Below the pieces are notes generated by a model. It saw nothing but the letters and a program-made list of their open reading frames with translations. It was not told the DNA's origin and made no database searches. The position numbers and the translations under genes are program-made. A stretch of DNA of 64,000 bases from the NCBI RefSeq assembly GCF_025151995.1, contig NZ_CP102290.1, positions 1,116,001 to 1,180,000 on the forward strand. The letters are read 5' to 3'. The DNA comes from Ruminococcus gauvreauii (GTDB taxonomy: Bacteria; Bacillota; Clostridia; Lachnospirales; Lachnospiraceae). This document shows, in pieces, positions 16,418 through 25,186 of the stretch (positions within the stretch are counted from its first letter, which is position 1; each line of letters begins with the position of its first letter).

Positions 16418-16558
16418 TTACAAATACATATCATACATATAATCAGTCATTCGCTGCGCATGCCGGGCGTGAAAGCTATAACGCATAATTGCATAAGCTG
16501 CAGTGTCAACCAGATCAAGATATGCATCAATTGTAAATGAGATCAAATTAGTTCCCAT
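16418..16558 (-). CDS. Micro-protein of 46 residues
   Basis: ATG at 16558 with GGGAGG ten bases upstream; stop TAA at 16418, 13 bases before the TTG start of the membrane protein at 16404. The peptide is amphipathic and Tyr/Met/His/Arg-rich toward its end (R-Y-S-F-H-A-R-H-A-Q-R-M-T-D-Y). The frame stays open upstream to 16612 and there encodes a Gly-rich stretch (G-G-Y-G-G-F-L-L-G-G-L-A-G-G), but with no usual start codon. That purine-rich DNA may simply be several Shine-Dalgarno-like repeats. The family is not recognised. Confidence 0.45.
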   Translation of the reverse strand: MGTNLISFTIDAYLDLVDTAAYAIMRYSFHARHAQRMTDYMYDMYL

Positions 16559-16686
16559 TTGCGTAGTGCCTCCCGCTAAGCCGCCAAGTAAGAATCCTCC
16601 GTACCCTCCTTACTCCTTTTAACGGTAAAATCCTTCTTTTGTTTTATTTTATCACACTTATATTGCTCGCAGAACCCTATAATCCA

Positions 16687-16716
16687 ATAATTTTATTTCA
16701 ATTTAATTTTTGTCAA
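16687..16716 (-). promoter_or_regulatory. Candidate promoter of the micro-protein/membrane-protein operon
   Basis: Minus-strand TTGACA (16716-16711) stands 18 bases before AATTAT (16692-16687) in very AT-rich sequence between the MgtC stop and the micro-protein. No MgtC terminator was seen here, so read-through from the upstream operon is also possible. Confidence 0.45.
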
Positions 16717-16753
16717 TCAGATAGTATTGAACATTTGTTGTTCTGTTGTCTGC

Positions 16754-17467
16754 TCAAAGCGATATGGAGGAAATCGCCTGATTCCTTTTCAGAATCACCA
16801 CCGCCTCCTCCAGGCTTAAGGGCAGCGACGTGGTGATCAGAAGCTCCACCTCCAACAGGCCGCCCTCCATTTTTTCTACCTTTCCCACCGATACTTTCAT
16901 ATGATTCTGTTTCAGTTCTTCCACCAGTTGGGATCGGCGCGCCGCGGACTCTTCCATAATAACTTTTACTGTATATGTGGAGGTATCGCCCCCGATATGC
17001 ACCCGGTGAAAAATCACCTGAATCACTATGACCAGAACAGTAGTGAAAATCCCTGTATAGTACATGCCGGATCCGATGGAAAGGCCGATAGCCGTGGTCA
17101 CCCAGAAACCGGCTGCTGTAGTCAGCCCTTTGATCGTATCGCCTTTTTTTAAAAGCACTCCTGCTCCGAGGAAGCTGATTCCGCTGACAACCTGCGCCGC
17201 GATACGCGCGGGGTCCGCGCCTCTCGTTCCGCCCATAAAATTCCCGGCGGCATCACCCATGTCTCCAAAACAGTATTTGGATATGATCATCATGACCGAA
17301 GCCGTGCAGGCGATGATGCAGTGCGTACGGATCCCCGCCTGTTTCAGACGGGAGGTCCTCTCGATCCCGATTGCCAGTCCGCAGACACAGGCGGTCAGGA
17401 TCCTCAGGGAATATATGGCCTCCTGCTGTAAAGGCATAACCTTAAAAAGTTCCTGTACCAAAGACAC
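16754..17467 (-). CDS. MgtC/SapB family membrane protein
   Basis: A 237-residue protein. Four to five membrane helices lie in residues about 15-150, with the family core G-L-A-I-G-I-E-R and A-A-Q-V-V-S-G-I-S-F-L-G-A-G, followed by a soluble ACT-like domain (about 165-235). MgtC relatives affect magnesium/phosphate homeostasis and modulate partner ATPases. It starts with GTG at 17467 behind GGAGG. It lies 12 bases after the ATPase of the organophosphate-type operon and so is probably its last gene, consistent with a phosphate link. Confidence 0.88.
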   Translation of the reverse strand: MSLVQELFKVMPLQQEAIYSLRILTACVCGLAIGIERTSRLKQAGIRTHCIIACTASVMMIISKYCFGDMGDAAGNFMGGTRGADPARIAAQVVSGISFLGAGVLLKKGDTIKGLTTAAGFWVTTAIGLSIGSGMYYTGIFTTVLVIVIQVIFHRVHIGGDTSTYTVKVIMEESAARRSQLVEELKQNHMKVSVGKVEKMEGGLLEVELLITTSLPLSLEEAVVILKRNQAISSISL

Positions 17468-17479
17468 TGTTAGCCTCCT

Positions 17480-18490
17480 TTATTCCAGTTCTAATACGTG
17501 TTCCTTTCCAAATGTGAGGTAGATCTCTTCTCCGTCCGCAAACAGCTTGGATGCATCAAACAGAATATCTACATCCAGCCGAAAACCGCCGCATTCAACC
17601 ATATAGCGGATGATATTTCCATGGGACAGGCTTCCCGCTATGCTTCCTTTCATGGTGACTGAATCCGCATGCTCCGGTGGTACCTTGCTGATCTCAATGA
17701 TCTCAGGTCGGATGGCAATATCATTACCTTCGGTTTTCATGCCGCTGCTTTCCCCAAAAAGCTTTGCATCGATGATATTATAGTGCCCGATAAAGGTAGC
17801 TGCAAACCTGGTCCTGGGTCTCGTATACAGTTCCACAGGCACACCGGACTGTTCAATGGTACCCACATTGAAGAGATGGATATGGTCCGACATCACAATC
17901 GCCTCATCCTGGTCATGCGTGACGAATAAGGTGGTGATATTCAGCTCCTTCTGGATGCGGCGAATCTCCACCTGAAGATTTCTTCTCAGCAATGCATCAA
18001 TGGCAGACAGAGGTTCATCCAGAAGCAGTACTTTCGGTTCCGTCACCAGGGCACGTGCCAGTGCAACACGCTGCTGCTGTCCGCCGGACAACTCTCTCGG
18101 ATACTGATGAATCTTTTCGTTCAGGCCGACGATCTCCAGCATTTCCTGTACCCGCTGATAGATCTCCCTTTTCGGCCGTTTCTGAATCTTCAGCCCAAAA
18201 GCCACATTCTGCTCCACGGTAAGGTTAGGGAAAAGACTGTATTGCTGAAACACCATGCCGATGCCCCGTTTCTTTGGCTCCAGCTCCGTGATATCATATC
18301 CTTCCAGATAGATTTTCCCCTCCGTCACAGACTCCAGTCCGGATAGGCAGCGAAGCAGTGTGGATTTTCCGCAGCCGGACGGTCCAAGAAACGTAACCAG
18401 CTCCCCCTGCTCAATATCCAGTGTTATATCACGCAGGACATGATTCTCTCCAAAATATTTATTAATATGGTCAAACCGAATATACGACAT
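17480..18490 (-). CDS. ABC transporter ATP-binding protein (PotA/FbpC-like)
   Basis: A 336-residue ATPase. Residues 1-235 hold Walker A G-P-S-G-C-G-K-S, Q-loop V-F-Q-Q-Y-S-L-F, signature L-S-G-G-Q-Q-Q-R, Walker B V-L-L-L-D-E-P-L-S-A-I-D and the H-loop V-T-H-D-Q-D-E-A. A C-terminal TOBE-like domain (about 240-336) follows, as in spermidine, iron(III) and 2-aminoethylphosphonate importers. It powers the two permeases upstream (18494, 19306), starting four bases after the second. The phosphatase-like genes in the operon favour an organophosphate or phosphonate substrate over polyamine or iron. Confidence 0.92.
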   Translation of the reverse strand: MSYIRFDHINKYFGENHVLRDITLDIEQGELVTFLGPSGCGKSTLLRCLSGLESVTEGKIYLEGYDITELEPKKRGIGMVFQQYSLFPNLTVEQNVAFGLKIQKRPKREIYQRVQEMLEIVGLNEKIHQYPRELSGGQQQRVALARALVTEPKVLLLDEPLSAIDALLRRNLQVEIRRIQKELNITTLFVTHDQDEAIVMSDHIHLFNVGTIEQSGVPVELYTRPRTRFAATFIGHYNIIDAKLFGESSGMKTEGNDIAIRPEIIEISKVPPEHADSVTMKGSIAGSLSHGNIIRYMVECGGFRLDVDILFDASKLFADGEEIYLTFGKEHVLELE

Positions 18491-18493
18491 ACT

Positions 18494-19309
18494 TTATTCC
18501 CCCCGCTCAGTTCTTGAACTTTTCCTGCTTCTGTTTTGCAGGCTGTATGAGATAACAGCGATCAGAAGCGTAATGCCAAACATCATGACTACAATGACAC
18601 TGGTCATAGGGCCGGCTTCCCTTTTCTGGGCATTGTAGAGCACCGCCTGAGCCGTCTCATACCGGCTGCCCGCTATAATTTTAATGACGGCGTAGTCCGT
18701 AAAAATTGCCCCCAGAGCCATCAGCGCCGACACCAGAATACCAGAGAGCATGTTGGGCACAATGATTCGGAAAAACGTGTAGAGCCCGTTTGCCCCCAGA
18801 AGCTCTGCCGCTTCCAGCAGCTGCCGCACATTGATGGCGTAAAGATTATTTCGGATTCCCCGGTACACAAATGGCAGGATCACCACACAGTAGACGCACA
18901 CCAGCATGACCATTCTGTTGCCGAAGATCGTCACATTTCCCGCATAGAGAGCCAGCACAGAGATAGCGAGGACTACCCCCCGCAGCGTATAGGGAATCAT
19001 GGATATGCTCTGCATAATGGTATCAAACTTTGGAAAATGCAGGATAGCGACATACATCCCCATGATCACACAGATTCCTGAGATAAAGATTGGAAATACA
19101 CTGATGATCAGGCTTCGTCCGATCGCTGCCCAGAAATCCGGTCTTTCTGTGAACAGCTCCTTCCAGTATGTAAAATTGGGAAAACCACTGGGAAACAGGG
19201 TCAGCCAGCTTTCCGTAAGAGAGTAAACCAGCGTCACAACCACAGGAAGCAAAAGAACAAATGCCAGTAAAATCAATATGATATGATACAGTATCCTGTT
19301 ATTTTTCAT
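18494..19309 (-). CDS. ABC transporter permease (inner membrane, second subunit)
   Basis: A 271-residue MetI/BPD-transp-1 permease with six helices and the EAA loop A-A-E-L-L-G-A-N-G near residue 170. Best read as the PotC-like half of a heterodimeric importer. It overlaps the preceding permease by four bases and is followed by the ATPase. Confidence 0.9.
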   Translation of the reverse strand: MKNNRILYHIILILLAFVLLLPVVVTLVYSLTESWLTLFPSGFPNFTYWKELFTERPDFWAAIGRSLIISVFPIFISGICVIMGMYVAILHFPKFDTIMQSISMIPYTLRGVVLAISVLALYAGNVTIFGNRMVMLVCVYCVVILPFVYRGIRNNLYAINVRQLLEAAELLGANGLYTFFRIIVPNMLSGILVSALMALGAIFTDYAVIKIIAGSRYETAQAVLYNAQKREAGPMTSVIVVMMFGITLLIAVISYSLQNRSRKSSRTERGE

Positions 19310-20175
19310 TGTCCGATCCCTCCCTTTACATATTTTTTCTTCACAAGGTTTGTAATCCCCATCACTACCAGAATGATCACAATCATGGTAATCGACAGCG
19401 CTGACCCCAGTTCTGTCTGCTGTTTGGAATCACCCGAAAACATGCTTGCGATCTTAATAGGCAGCATCGTAGCATTGGAACCCATGATCATATATACCGT
19501 TGTATAAGTTGTAATGGAATCCGCGAACACCATGCTGGTAGTTCCCAGCAGTGTGGGCGCCAGATTGGGTATGCCAATCTTTATCCAGAACTGAAATCCC
19601 GTAGCCCCCATCAGAGTGGCTGATTCTTTCCACTCTTTGCGGATCGCTTCAAATCCCGGAATCAAAAGCAGCGTTCCCAGTGGAATCGCAAACCATACAA
19701 ACATCGGAACCATACCCTCGCTGCTGTAAAGATTAAAGCCGGCCAGTGCCTGTAACTTTGAGTTTTCCGCCATGAGCCGTATAAAACCATTGTGTCCCAG
19801 CATCAGCATGAAGGCAAACGCCAGCGGAAACCCTGCAAAATTCTGCGTCATGTTCAGAACAGGCATAAACCGCTTTCTTGCCGGGATCCCCAGCGCAGAC
19901 ACCGCAAGTGCCGCAAAAAATGACAGGACCATACCCGTTGCGGTGCCGATCACCGCAACCTTTACACTGTTCCAGGTGGCCATATAATACGCAGGTTTTG
20001 TAAAAACTGTTACGTAATTTTGGAGGGTCACACTCCCGCTCTCAGGATCCAGAAAGCTTTGGATGATCATATTGCAGAAAGGCAGCGCCAAAAAAAAGAA
20101 CACCAGAATAAAAAACGGGGCAGCCGGGAGTAAATGAATCATCTGTTTCAGTCTCTGTTTCATCATATTCACCAC
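19306..20175 (-). CDS. ABC transporter permease (inner membrane, first subunit)
   Basis: A 289-residue BPD-transp-1 permease, PotB-like, with six hydrophobic helices and the EAA loop S-A-T-L-M-G-A-T-G-F near residue 188. It overlaps the stop of the phosphodiesterase-like gene by seven bases, so translation is coupled to an enzyme of the same pathway. Confidence 0.9.
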   Translation of the reverse strand: MVNMMKQRLKQMIHLLPAAPFFILVFFFLALPFCNMIIQSFLDPESGSVTLQNYVTVFTKPAYYMATWNSVKVAVIGTATGMVLSFFAALAVSALGIPARKRFMPVLNMTQNFAGFPLAFAFMLMLGHNGFIRLMAENSKLQALAGFNLYSSEGMVPMFVWFAIPLGTLLLIPGFEAIRKEWKESATLMGATGFQFWIKIGIPNLAPTLLGTTSMVFADSITTYTTVYMIMGSNATMLPIKIASMFSGDSKQQTELGSALSITMIVIILVVMGITNLVKKKYVKGGIGQ

Positions 20176-20999
20176 CTGATCTCTTCTGACGGATCCATCA
20201 TGCGCCCGGATGGCTCAATCCCCATCAACCTGCATATCAGCGGAGCCACATTTAACTGGGAAACCGTATGGTCCCCATAGTTCCCCGGCTGTATCTGATC
20301 CGAAAAAACAAATAAGGGGACCTCCCTTTGAAGCCGTGTATCCCCAAAATGATTCCCCAGCTCATCCATTCCGTGATCCGCAGTAACGACCACATCATAC
20401 CCGTCCCGGCGCCACAGATCCAGATAACAGTCAATGATGTTGATCGACACCTCCGCTGCATGCTCATATTCTCTGCTTCCCCATCCGTGTTTATGACCCT
20501 GATCGTCCACGTTCATGGGGTGAATCAGCAGAAAATCCGGATGGTATGCTTTTCTCAGAAAATCCCCGTCCGCGTAAAGGTGGCTGTCAGGGTAGTCATC
20601 CTGACTGTAAAAAATCCCGTTTTCAATCAGCCCTGCGGTATTCCCGAGTTGATAACGGTCTGTCAGCGTACAGTATCCCGGGATACCGTTATAAAGTTCC
20701 GCAATCCACATATAAGCAGCTGCGCCTGTTGTCTTCCCGTTTTTCTTAGCCAGCGAGAACAGGTTCTCACACTTACTCGGACAGACCATTTCATTGGCAC
20801 AGATTCCGTGTTCCCCGACGGCAAGACCCGTCATCATGGTCTCGTACATGGGTCTTGACTGTGCCGGAAGCTCTCCTTTTACCCGATAGAGAGCCCCTTT
20901 CTTCTGTTCCACCAGATGACCGAGATAGCCGCATCTGGCCCACGCCGTCTCATACCCCAGCGCATCAATCATGATCAATATTACTTTTGCATCAGCCAT
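20169..20999 (-). CDS. Alkaline-phosphatase-superfamily phosphodiesterase/phosphohydrolase
   Basis: A 276-residue cytoplasmic enzyme of the nucleotide pyrophosphatase/phosphodiesterase branch. The metal ligands can be read: I-D-A-L-G-Y at the N-terminus, D-D-Q-G-H-K-H-G-W-G near residue 175 and T-A-D-H-G-M-D near 218. The nucleophile is probably a Thr in E-T-M-M-T-G near residue 62. The start at 20999 has GGGAGG eight bases upstream. No signal peptide, so it acts on an imported ester. It is embedded between the binding protein and the permeases of the operon, the main reason to call the substrate an organophosphate or phosphonate. Confidence 0.85.
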   Translation of the reverse strand: MADAKVILIMIDALGYETAWARCGYLGHLVEQKKGALYRVKGELPAQSRPMYETMMTGLAVGEHGICANEMVCPSKCENLFSLAKKNGKTTGAAAYMWIAELYNGIPGYCTLTDRYQLGNTAGLIENGIFYSQDDYPDSHLYADGDFLRKAYHPDFLLIHPMNVDDQGHKHGWGSREYEHAAEVSINIIDCYLDLWRRDGYDVVVTADHGMDELGNHFGDTRLQREVPLFVFSDQIQPGNYGDHTVSQLNVAPLICRLMGIEPSGRMMDPSEEIRW

Positions 21000-21039
21000 A
21001 TGAACCTCCTCCCTGGTTCTTGTCAAAATTATATTCAAC

Positions 21040-21074
21040 ATACGGCCGGAGAACATAACGTCATCCGGCCGTAT
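21040..21074 (-). repeat. Intergenic hairpin after the binding-protein gene
   Basis: Arms ATACGGCCGGA (21040-21050) and its complement (21064-21074), with no T-run, between the binding-protein stop and the phosphodiesterase start. Probably an mRNA-stability or attenuation hairpin that favours the binding protein. Confidence 0.65.
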
Positions 21075-21096
21075 CATTCATGTTCCCCTGCCAAAA

Positions 21097-22233
21097 TCAT
21101 CCGAGCAGCGGAATGACCTCTTCTTCCCAGAGGCGTGCGATCTCATCGCAGGCTTCCTGCAGTGCATCCGCACTTTCCGGAGATGTAGTGTTCTCATACC
21201 ACTCGTCTCCAAGCACGGGCGCATCTTCGGGTATCTCAACATCAGACCGGATGGGACGGGCACCGCCGTATGCCCTCTCAATCTGTCCCTCTTCACTGAG
21301 CATATACTCCACAGTCTGAGCAGCCGCATGGGGATGCGGCGCCCATTTGTTAATGATCAGTGCATATCCCGTCGTGATAGCGCCGTCCTGGGGAATCACC
21401 GTCGTAATATGAAGCCCCTCCAGTTCCTGTGCGTTGTATTCATCCGCCCACGCCGTACCATTGAAGTCAAATCTTCCACCAAAGCACTCCACCTCACCGG
21501 ATACCATTTCTGACACCTGTCCCTCCGAGGGATGGATCCGCCCCTGCTCAGCCAGCTTTTTGAAATAATCAATTCCCGGCTGCACATTGTCAAATCCGCC
21601 CCCCATGGCGATGGCACACGCGAGGATATTTGCCTGTGAAGACGCCCCGCCTACTACATTACCCATGTTCACCACAATCTCACTGTCCATGAGCTCCTGC
21701 CAGGTTGTAGGAAGCTCCCCTTCTATAGCGGCATCATTAAAGATAAAGCAGGTGGTTCCCGTGTAACTCACAGTCCAGTTGCCGTCCGGATCCTTTGCCC
21801 AGTCGGGAATAGAATCCCAGCTGGAAACCTTATAGGGCTGAAGACATCCTTCGTCCATTGCCGTGGAGGTAAACGCGTAGCCCACATCCCCCACATCTTT
21901 CGTGGGATCATCTTTTTCCGCCACGAAGGTTGCAATTTCTTCCCCGGAACTCAAATCCACATCATCGTGCTCCAATCCATATTTTTCAAGGATGGAGGCC
22001 CAGCTGAGATCCCAGTGCGCCCACTCATCCGGCATTCCCACCGAAGAAACTCTGCCCTCTTTTTTTGCGCCCTCCTCAATTTCATCCTGCGTTAACGTAC
22101 GAAGGTCCAGTGCTTTCTCCCGGTCCGCTCCTTTTGTTTCTCCTTCACCTGTATTACCTTTTCCACACCCGGTCAAAACCGTCGCAGCCATAACGGTCAC
22201 CAGGACTAACGCCGCCGCTTTTCTTAACTTCAT
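21097..22233 (-). CDS. ABC substrate-binding lipoprotein (type-2 fold, AfuA/PhnS-like)
   Basis: A 378-residue lipoprotein with lipobox V-L-T-G-C-G. The mature fold is that of iron(III)/2-aminoethylphosphonate-type binding proteins: F-V-A-E-K-D-D-P near residue 105, a hinge near G-T-T-C-F-I-F-N, and P-T-T-W-Q-E-L-M near 175, a common motif of this group. It partners the permeases and ATPase at 17480-20175. The ligand cannot be read, but operon context suggests a phosphorylated small molecule. Confidence 0.88.
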   Translation of the reverse strand: MKLRKAAALVLVTVMAATVLTGCGKGNTGEGETKGADREKALDLRTLTQDEIEEGAKKEGRVSSVGMPDEWAHWDLSWASILEKYGLEHDDVDLSSGEEIATFVAEKDDPTKDVGDVGYAFTSTAMDEGCLQPYKVSSWDSIPDWAKDPDGNWTVSYTGTTCFIFNDAAIEGELPTTWQELMDSEIVVNMGNVVGGASSQANILACAIAMGGGFDNVQPGIDYFKKLAEQGRIHPSEGQVSEMVSGEVECFGGRFDFNGTAWADEYNAQELEGLHITTVIPQDGAITTGYALIINKWAPHPHAAAQTVEYMLSEEGQIERAYGGARPIRSDVEIPEDAPVLGDEWYENTTSPESADALQEACDEIARLWEEEVIPLLG

Positions 22234-22321
22234 ACTTTTCGTCCTTTCTCATTCACCCTTCACTCGACTGGTTACGTTTTTCTCTCAGTACACATATCTT
22301 TACCCGTGATCAGCTCTGTTC

Positions 22322-23122
22322 CTATATCGGTATATCTACAGGCTTCCTGCCGCGATAGACGGTGTAAGACCGAAATCCGGTCCGCCGCAATGCCTCCGCT
22401 GCCTGTTCAAAGCCGACTCCCGTCCTGGATGCCGTATGAGCGTCACTTCCAATGGTAAGACGCCTGCCGCCCAACTCTCTGTAACGTGCCAGCACCCAGT
22501 CTTCCGGACCAACCCTTCCCTGCCAGTCATAGATCCCTCTGGTGTTCACTTCCAGTGCAATATCCTGGCTGACCAGTCCCTCCATTATGGGTTCAATCAG
22601 CTCACGATACCCCTCAATGGTAGGAACCGGGACTTTCCCTTTCAGTACACGTAAGGGATAATCCAGATGTGCCAGGGAATCAAATCCTCCCAGCCTGACC
22701 AGTTTTTCCACAGAGATAAAATAATCCCGGAACATCCGCGTCACTTCCCTGTCATCCCGGTAAGGGAGCTTATAAATATCACCGCCGCCGGGCAGAAAAT
22801 GAATGGCACCGATTATGAAATCAAATTTTCTTGACTCCAGAAACTGCCTTGTCTCTGCCGGACAGTCCATAGCATTTCCAATTTCAATACCGTACAGAAT
22901 CTCCAACTGCTGATACTCCTCGCGGGCTTTCGCAAATGCTTCCATTCGCTGCTCCTCCACTGCAAGATAGTAAGCAATTCCATCCCGGCCCTGTATCATG
23001 TCGCAATGGTCAGTAATTGCTATGACACCCACATTTCGTTTCACAGCCCGCCGGCAGATCTCCGCAAGTGACTCATCGCTGTCAAAAGAATACCGGCTGT
23101 GAATATGAAGATCACAAGTCAA
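22322..23122 (-). CDS. PHP-domain phosphoesterase (HisK-like)
   Basis: About 266 residues with all PHP metal motifs: D-L-H-I-H-S near the N-terminus, A-I-T-D-H-C-D near residue 37, Y-G-I-E-I-G-N near 100, G-A-I-H-F near 130, E-V-N-T-R near 200 and G-S-D-A-H near 228. The family includes histidinol-phosphate phosphatase and various phosphoesterases. I choose the TTG at 23122 because AGGAGG stands five bases before it; the GTG at 23128 is too close to that site. No his genes are nearby. As first gene of the import operon it more likely dephosphorylates the imported compound. Confidence 0.85.
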   Translation of the reverse strand: MTCDLHIHSRYSFDSDESLAEICRRAVKRNVGVIAITDHCDMIQGRDGIAYYLAVEEQRMEAFAKAREEYQQLEILYGIEIGNAMDCPAETRQFLESRKFDFIIGAIHFLPGGGDIYKLPYRDDREVTRMFRDYFISVEKLVRLGGFDSLAHLDYPLRVLKGKVPVPTIEGYRELIEPIMEGLVSQDIALEVNTRGIYDWQGRVGPEDWVLARYRELGGRRLTIGSDAHTASRTGVGFEQAAEALRRTGFRSYTVYRGRKPVDIPI

Positions 23123-23157
23123 ACGCACCTCCTATCACCTCACTTAATCAAAATCTT

Positions 23158-23185
23158 GTCATTAAAACGTCATAACATTGTCATT
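23158..23185. promoter_or_regulatory. Tandem 11-bp GTCATT repeats, candidate DeoR operator
   Basis: GTCATT-like units begin at 23158, 23169 and 23180, exactly one helical turn apart, just upstream of the PHP gene. A further TTGTCATT stands near 23250. DeoR-family proteins commonly bind short direct repeats with about 10-11 bp phasing, and a DeoR gene diverges from this point. Confidence 0.5.
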
Positions 23186-23332
23186 CATATTTATGTTTTA
23201 CCATTTCCTCATTATTTTGTCAATGTATTCCAACAAATATAGTCGTTTTATTGTCATTTTAGTTGGATTTTTATATTTTTCCCTCATTTTTTGTCTGTTT
23301 TATCTATTTTCTTTCTTTATATCCATTGCTTT

Positions 23333-23361
23333 TTGACTGATTTGTTGTTATAATTTGCTAT
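23333..23361 (+). promoter_or_regulatory. Promoter of the DeoR regulator gene
   Basis: TTGACT (23333-23338) and TGCTAT (23356-23361) are separated by 17 bases, about 45 bases before the ATG at 23404. Confidence 0.55.
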
Positions 23362-23403
23362 ATTACAATCATCCCATGGATGATTCCACATAAGGGGTCC
23401 AAA

Positions 23404-24198
23404 ATGAAGCAAGACAGACTTGGTCAAATGAAACAATTATATTATGAAAAAAAAAATATTTCCAACAGGGAGCTGTGTGAGACTTTCAACATTTCCCTCG
23501 AGACAGTACGCCGCGACTTGAAGCTGCTGGAGCAGGAAGGGGTTGTTAAGCGTGTTTACGGCGGCGCCGTACTGCGCCCGGAAAACGATTCCTCCGCCGA
23601 CATGGAGCCATGGCATGTCCGCTCCGTACAGAATCAGCGCGAAAAGGCTCAGATAGCAGCAGAAATGCTGCTCCGGATTCCGGACGGCTGTACCATCGCA
23701 CTGGATTCCGGAACCTCAATTTTCGAACTGGCAAAGCTGTTGAATCAAAAAGAAGACCTTACGATCATCACCAACTCCATACACATCGCGCTGGAGATCA
23801 GTACCCGAACCAACCATACGCTTTATTTTATCGGAGGCGCTATAAAAAAGGATGAACTGATCACCACAGGTATGTTATCAGTGGATTTTCTCAACTGCTT
23901 TTCCAGAATAGACCTGGCAATCGTCAGTACGGACGGATTCAATGTCAATGAAGGTCTGACCGATTTTAATATAGAAATGGGTATGCTGAAACGCAGTATC
24001 TTTGAAAAAGCCAATAAAATCCTGGTGGCGGCAGACTACAGTAAGTTTTCGATCAACGCCCTGTATAAGACATGTTCTTCCGAATCTCTGGATCTTGTGA
24101 TCACAGATCCCAGAGCCCCGGCAGAATCTGTCGAGTACCTGAGAAGTGCAGGCGTGGATGTCGTCATCGCTTCTGCGGGGGGAGAGCCGACGCCCTGA
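23404..24198 (+). CDS. DeoR/GlpR family transcriptional regulator
   Basis: 264 residues. The N-terminal winged helix (I-S-N-R-E-L-C-E-T-F-N-I-S-L-E-T-V-R-R-D near residue 20) is followed by the sugar-phosphate-sensing domain (A-L-D-S-G-T-S near 93, V-I-T-D-P near the C-terminus). The start at 23404 follows AAGGGG. DeoR proteins usually respond to phosphorylated metabolites. It diverges from the organophosphate-type operon and precedes a sugar isomerase, so it probably represses one or both through the GTCATT repeats. Confidence 0.92.
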   Translation: MKQDRLGQMKQLYYEKKNISNRELCETFNISLETVRRDLKLLEQEGVVKRVYGGAVLRPENDSSADMEPWHVRSVQNQREKAQIAAEMLLRIPDGCTIALDSGTSIFELAKLLNQKEDLTIITNSIHIALEISTRTNHTLYFIGGAIKKDELITTGMLSVDFLNCFSRIDLAIVSTDGFNVNEGLTDFNIEMGMLKRSIFEKANKILVAADYSKFSINALYKTCSSESLDLVITDPRAPAESVEYLRSAGVDVVIASAGGEPTP

Positions 24199-24282
24199 CA
24201 ACCTTACCTGTCCAGACTTTCCAATTCTTGCACACTTTGTCCCTGGCTGCACTTTCCGCTTCTTTAGCGGTGCAAAATAAGG

Positions 24283-24288
24283 TATAAT
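24283..24288 (+). promoter_or_regulatory. TATAAT -10 element before the TIM-barrel isomerase gene
   Basis: A perfect TATAAT lies about 58 bases before the ATG at 24347, giving the isomerase its own promoter. The -35 region (TTCTTT at 17 bases) is weak, which would fit an activated promoter. Confidence 0.45.
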
Positions 24289-24346
24289 ATACTTATTAAA
24301 TGTCGTCCGAAAAAGCGGCGAATATCTGAAAGGAGCAGCAACTATT

Positions 24347-25165
24347 ATGAATGTAAAATTGGGGATTTGTAACTTCTGCGTTCCGGGAACCGGCGTTTTC
24401 GCACCGCAGATCGTATCGGAGATGGGACTGGACGGAATGTCTCTGGAATTCGGCAGCTACGAGCATGGGTGGGCACTGTCTCAGAAAAAGATTCAGGATC
24501 TATACCTGGATGCACAGCAGAAATACGGCATCGAATATGCCAATATCGGATGCAGTGACGGTGACAATGTGCCGTTTTTCACACCTGAGGGCGATCCCAT
24601 GTACGACGCTGTCAATCACTGGGTAACAAAAGCTGTGGATGCGGCGGAATACATGAAAATACCGATGGTATTCTTCTCAAACTTCAACGCCAGCCTGGCG
24701 GACACGGAGGAGAAACTGGAGCTGACAGCCAAAAGATATCGTTATCTCTGCGACTATGCCGCTGATAAGGGCATAGAAATATCATGTGAAAATCCGCTGA
24801 GTGTTGAAAAACAGCTGCAGCTGGTAGACATGGTTGACCGTGAGAACTTTTCTCTGTTTTATGACAGTGATAATTATACATATTTCACGGAATATAAACA
24901 GGTGGATGTGTTAAAAGGCATTTATCCGCATATGGGTAGTCAGCTGCACGTGAAAGACAGTACAAAGGGTTGTATCGCAAACGCTGTGATCGGCACTGGT
25001 GTTGCAGATTTCTATGGCTCCATCGACTATCTGAAACAGCAGAATTATGAGGGCTGGATCATTCTTGAGAACCTGTATGAGCTTGCACCGATGCGCCATC
25101 TGAATCCGGATTATTTTGAACTGATGAAAGAAGATGTGCGTGTGCTGAAAGAAGCCACAAAATAA
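24347..25165 (+). CDS. Sugar phosphate isomerase/epimerase-like TIM-barrel enzyme
   Basis: A 272-residue xylose-isomerase-like TIM barrel. Candidate metal ligands appear in order: I-S-C-E-N-P near residue 146, F-Y-D-S-D-N near 172, L-H-V-K-D-S near 205 and I-L-E-N-L near 242. The family interconverts ketose/aldose or inosose substrates (IolE/IolI, DTE and others). It follows a DeoR gene on the same strand and is followed by two terminator hairpins, so it is a single-gene unit. It could act with the inositol-dehydrogenase-like enzyme at 26366 or with the organophosphate operon. Confidence 0.85.
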   Translation: MNVKLGICNFCVPGTGVFAPQIVSEMGLDGMSLEFGSYEHGWALSQKKIQDLYLDAQQKYGIEYANIGCSDGDNVPFFTPEGDPMYDAVNHWVTKAVDAAEYMKIPMVFFSNFNASLADTEEKLELTAKRYRYLCDYAADKGIEISCENPLSVEKQLQLVDMVDRENFSLFYDSDNYTYFTEYKQVDVLKGIYPHMGSQLHVKDSTKGCIANAVIGTGVADFYGSIDYLKQQNYEGWIILENLYELAPMRHLNPDYFELMKEDVRVLKEATK

Positions 25166-25186
25166 CTGTCATAAAAGACCAAAGAT

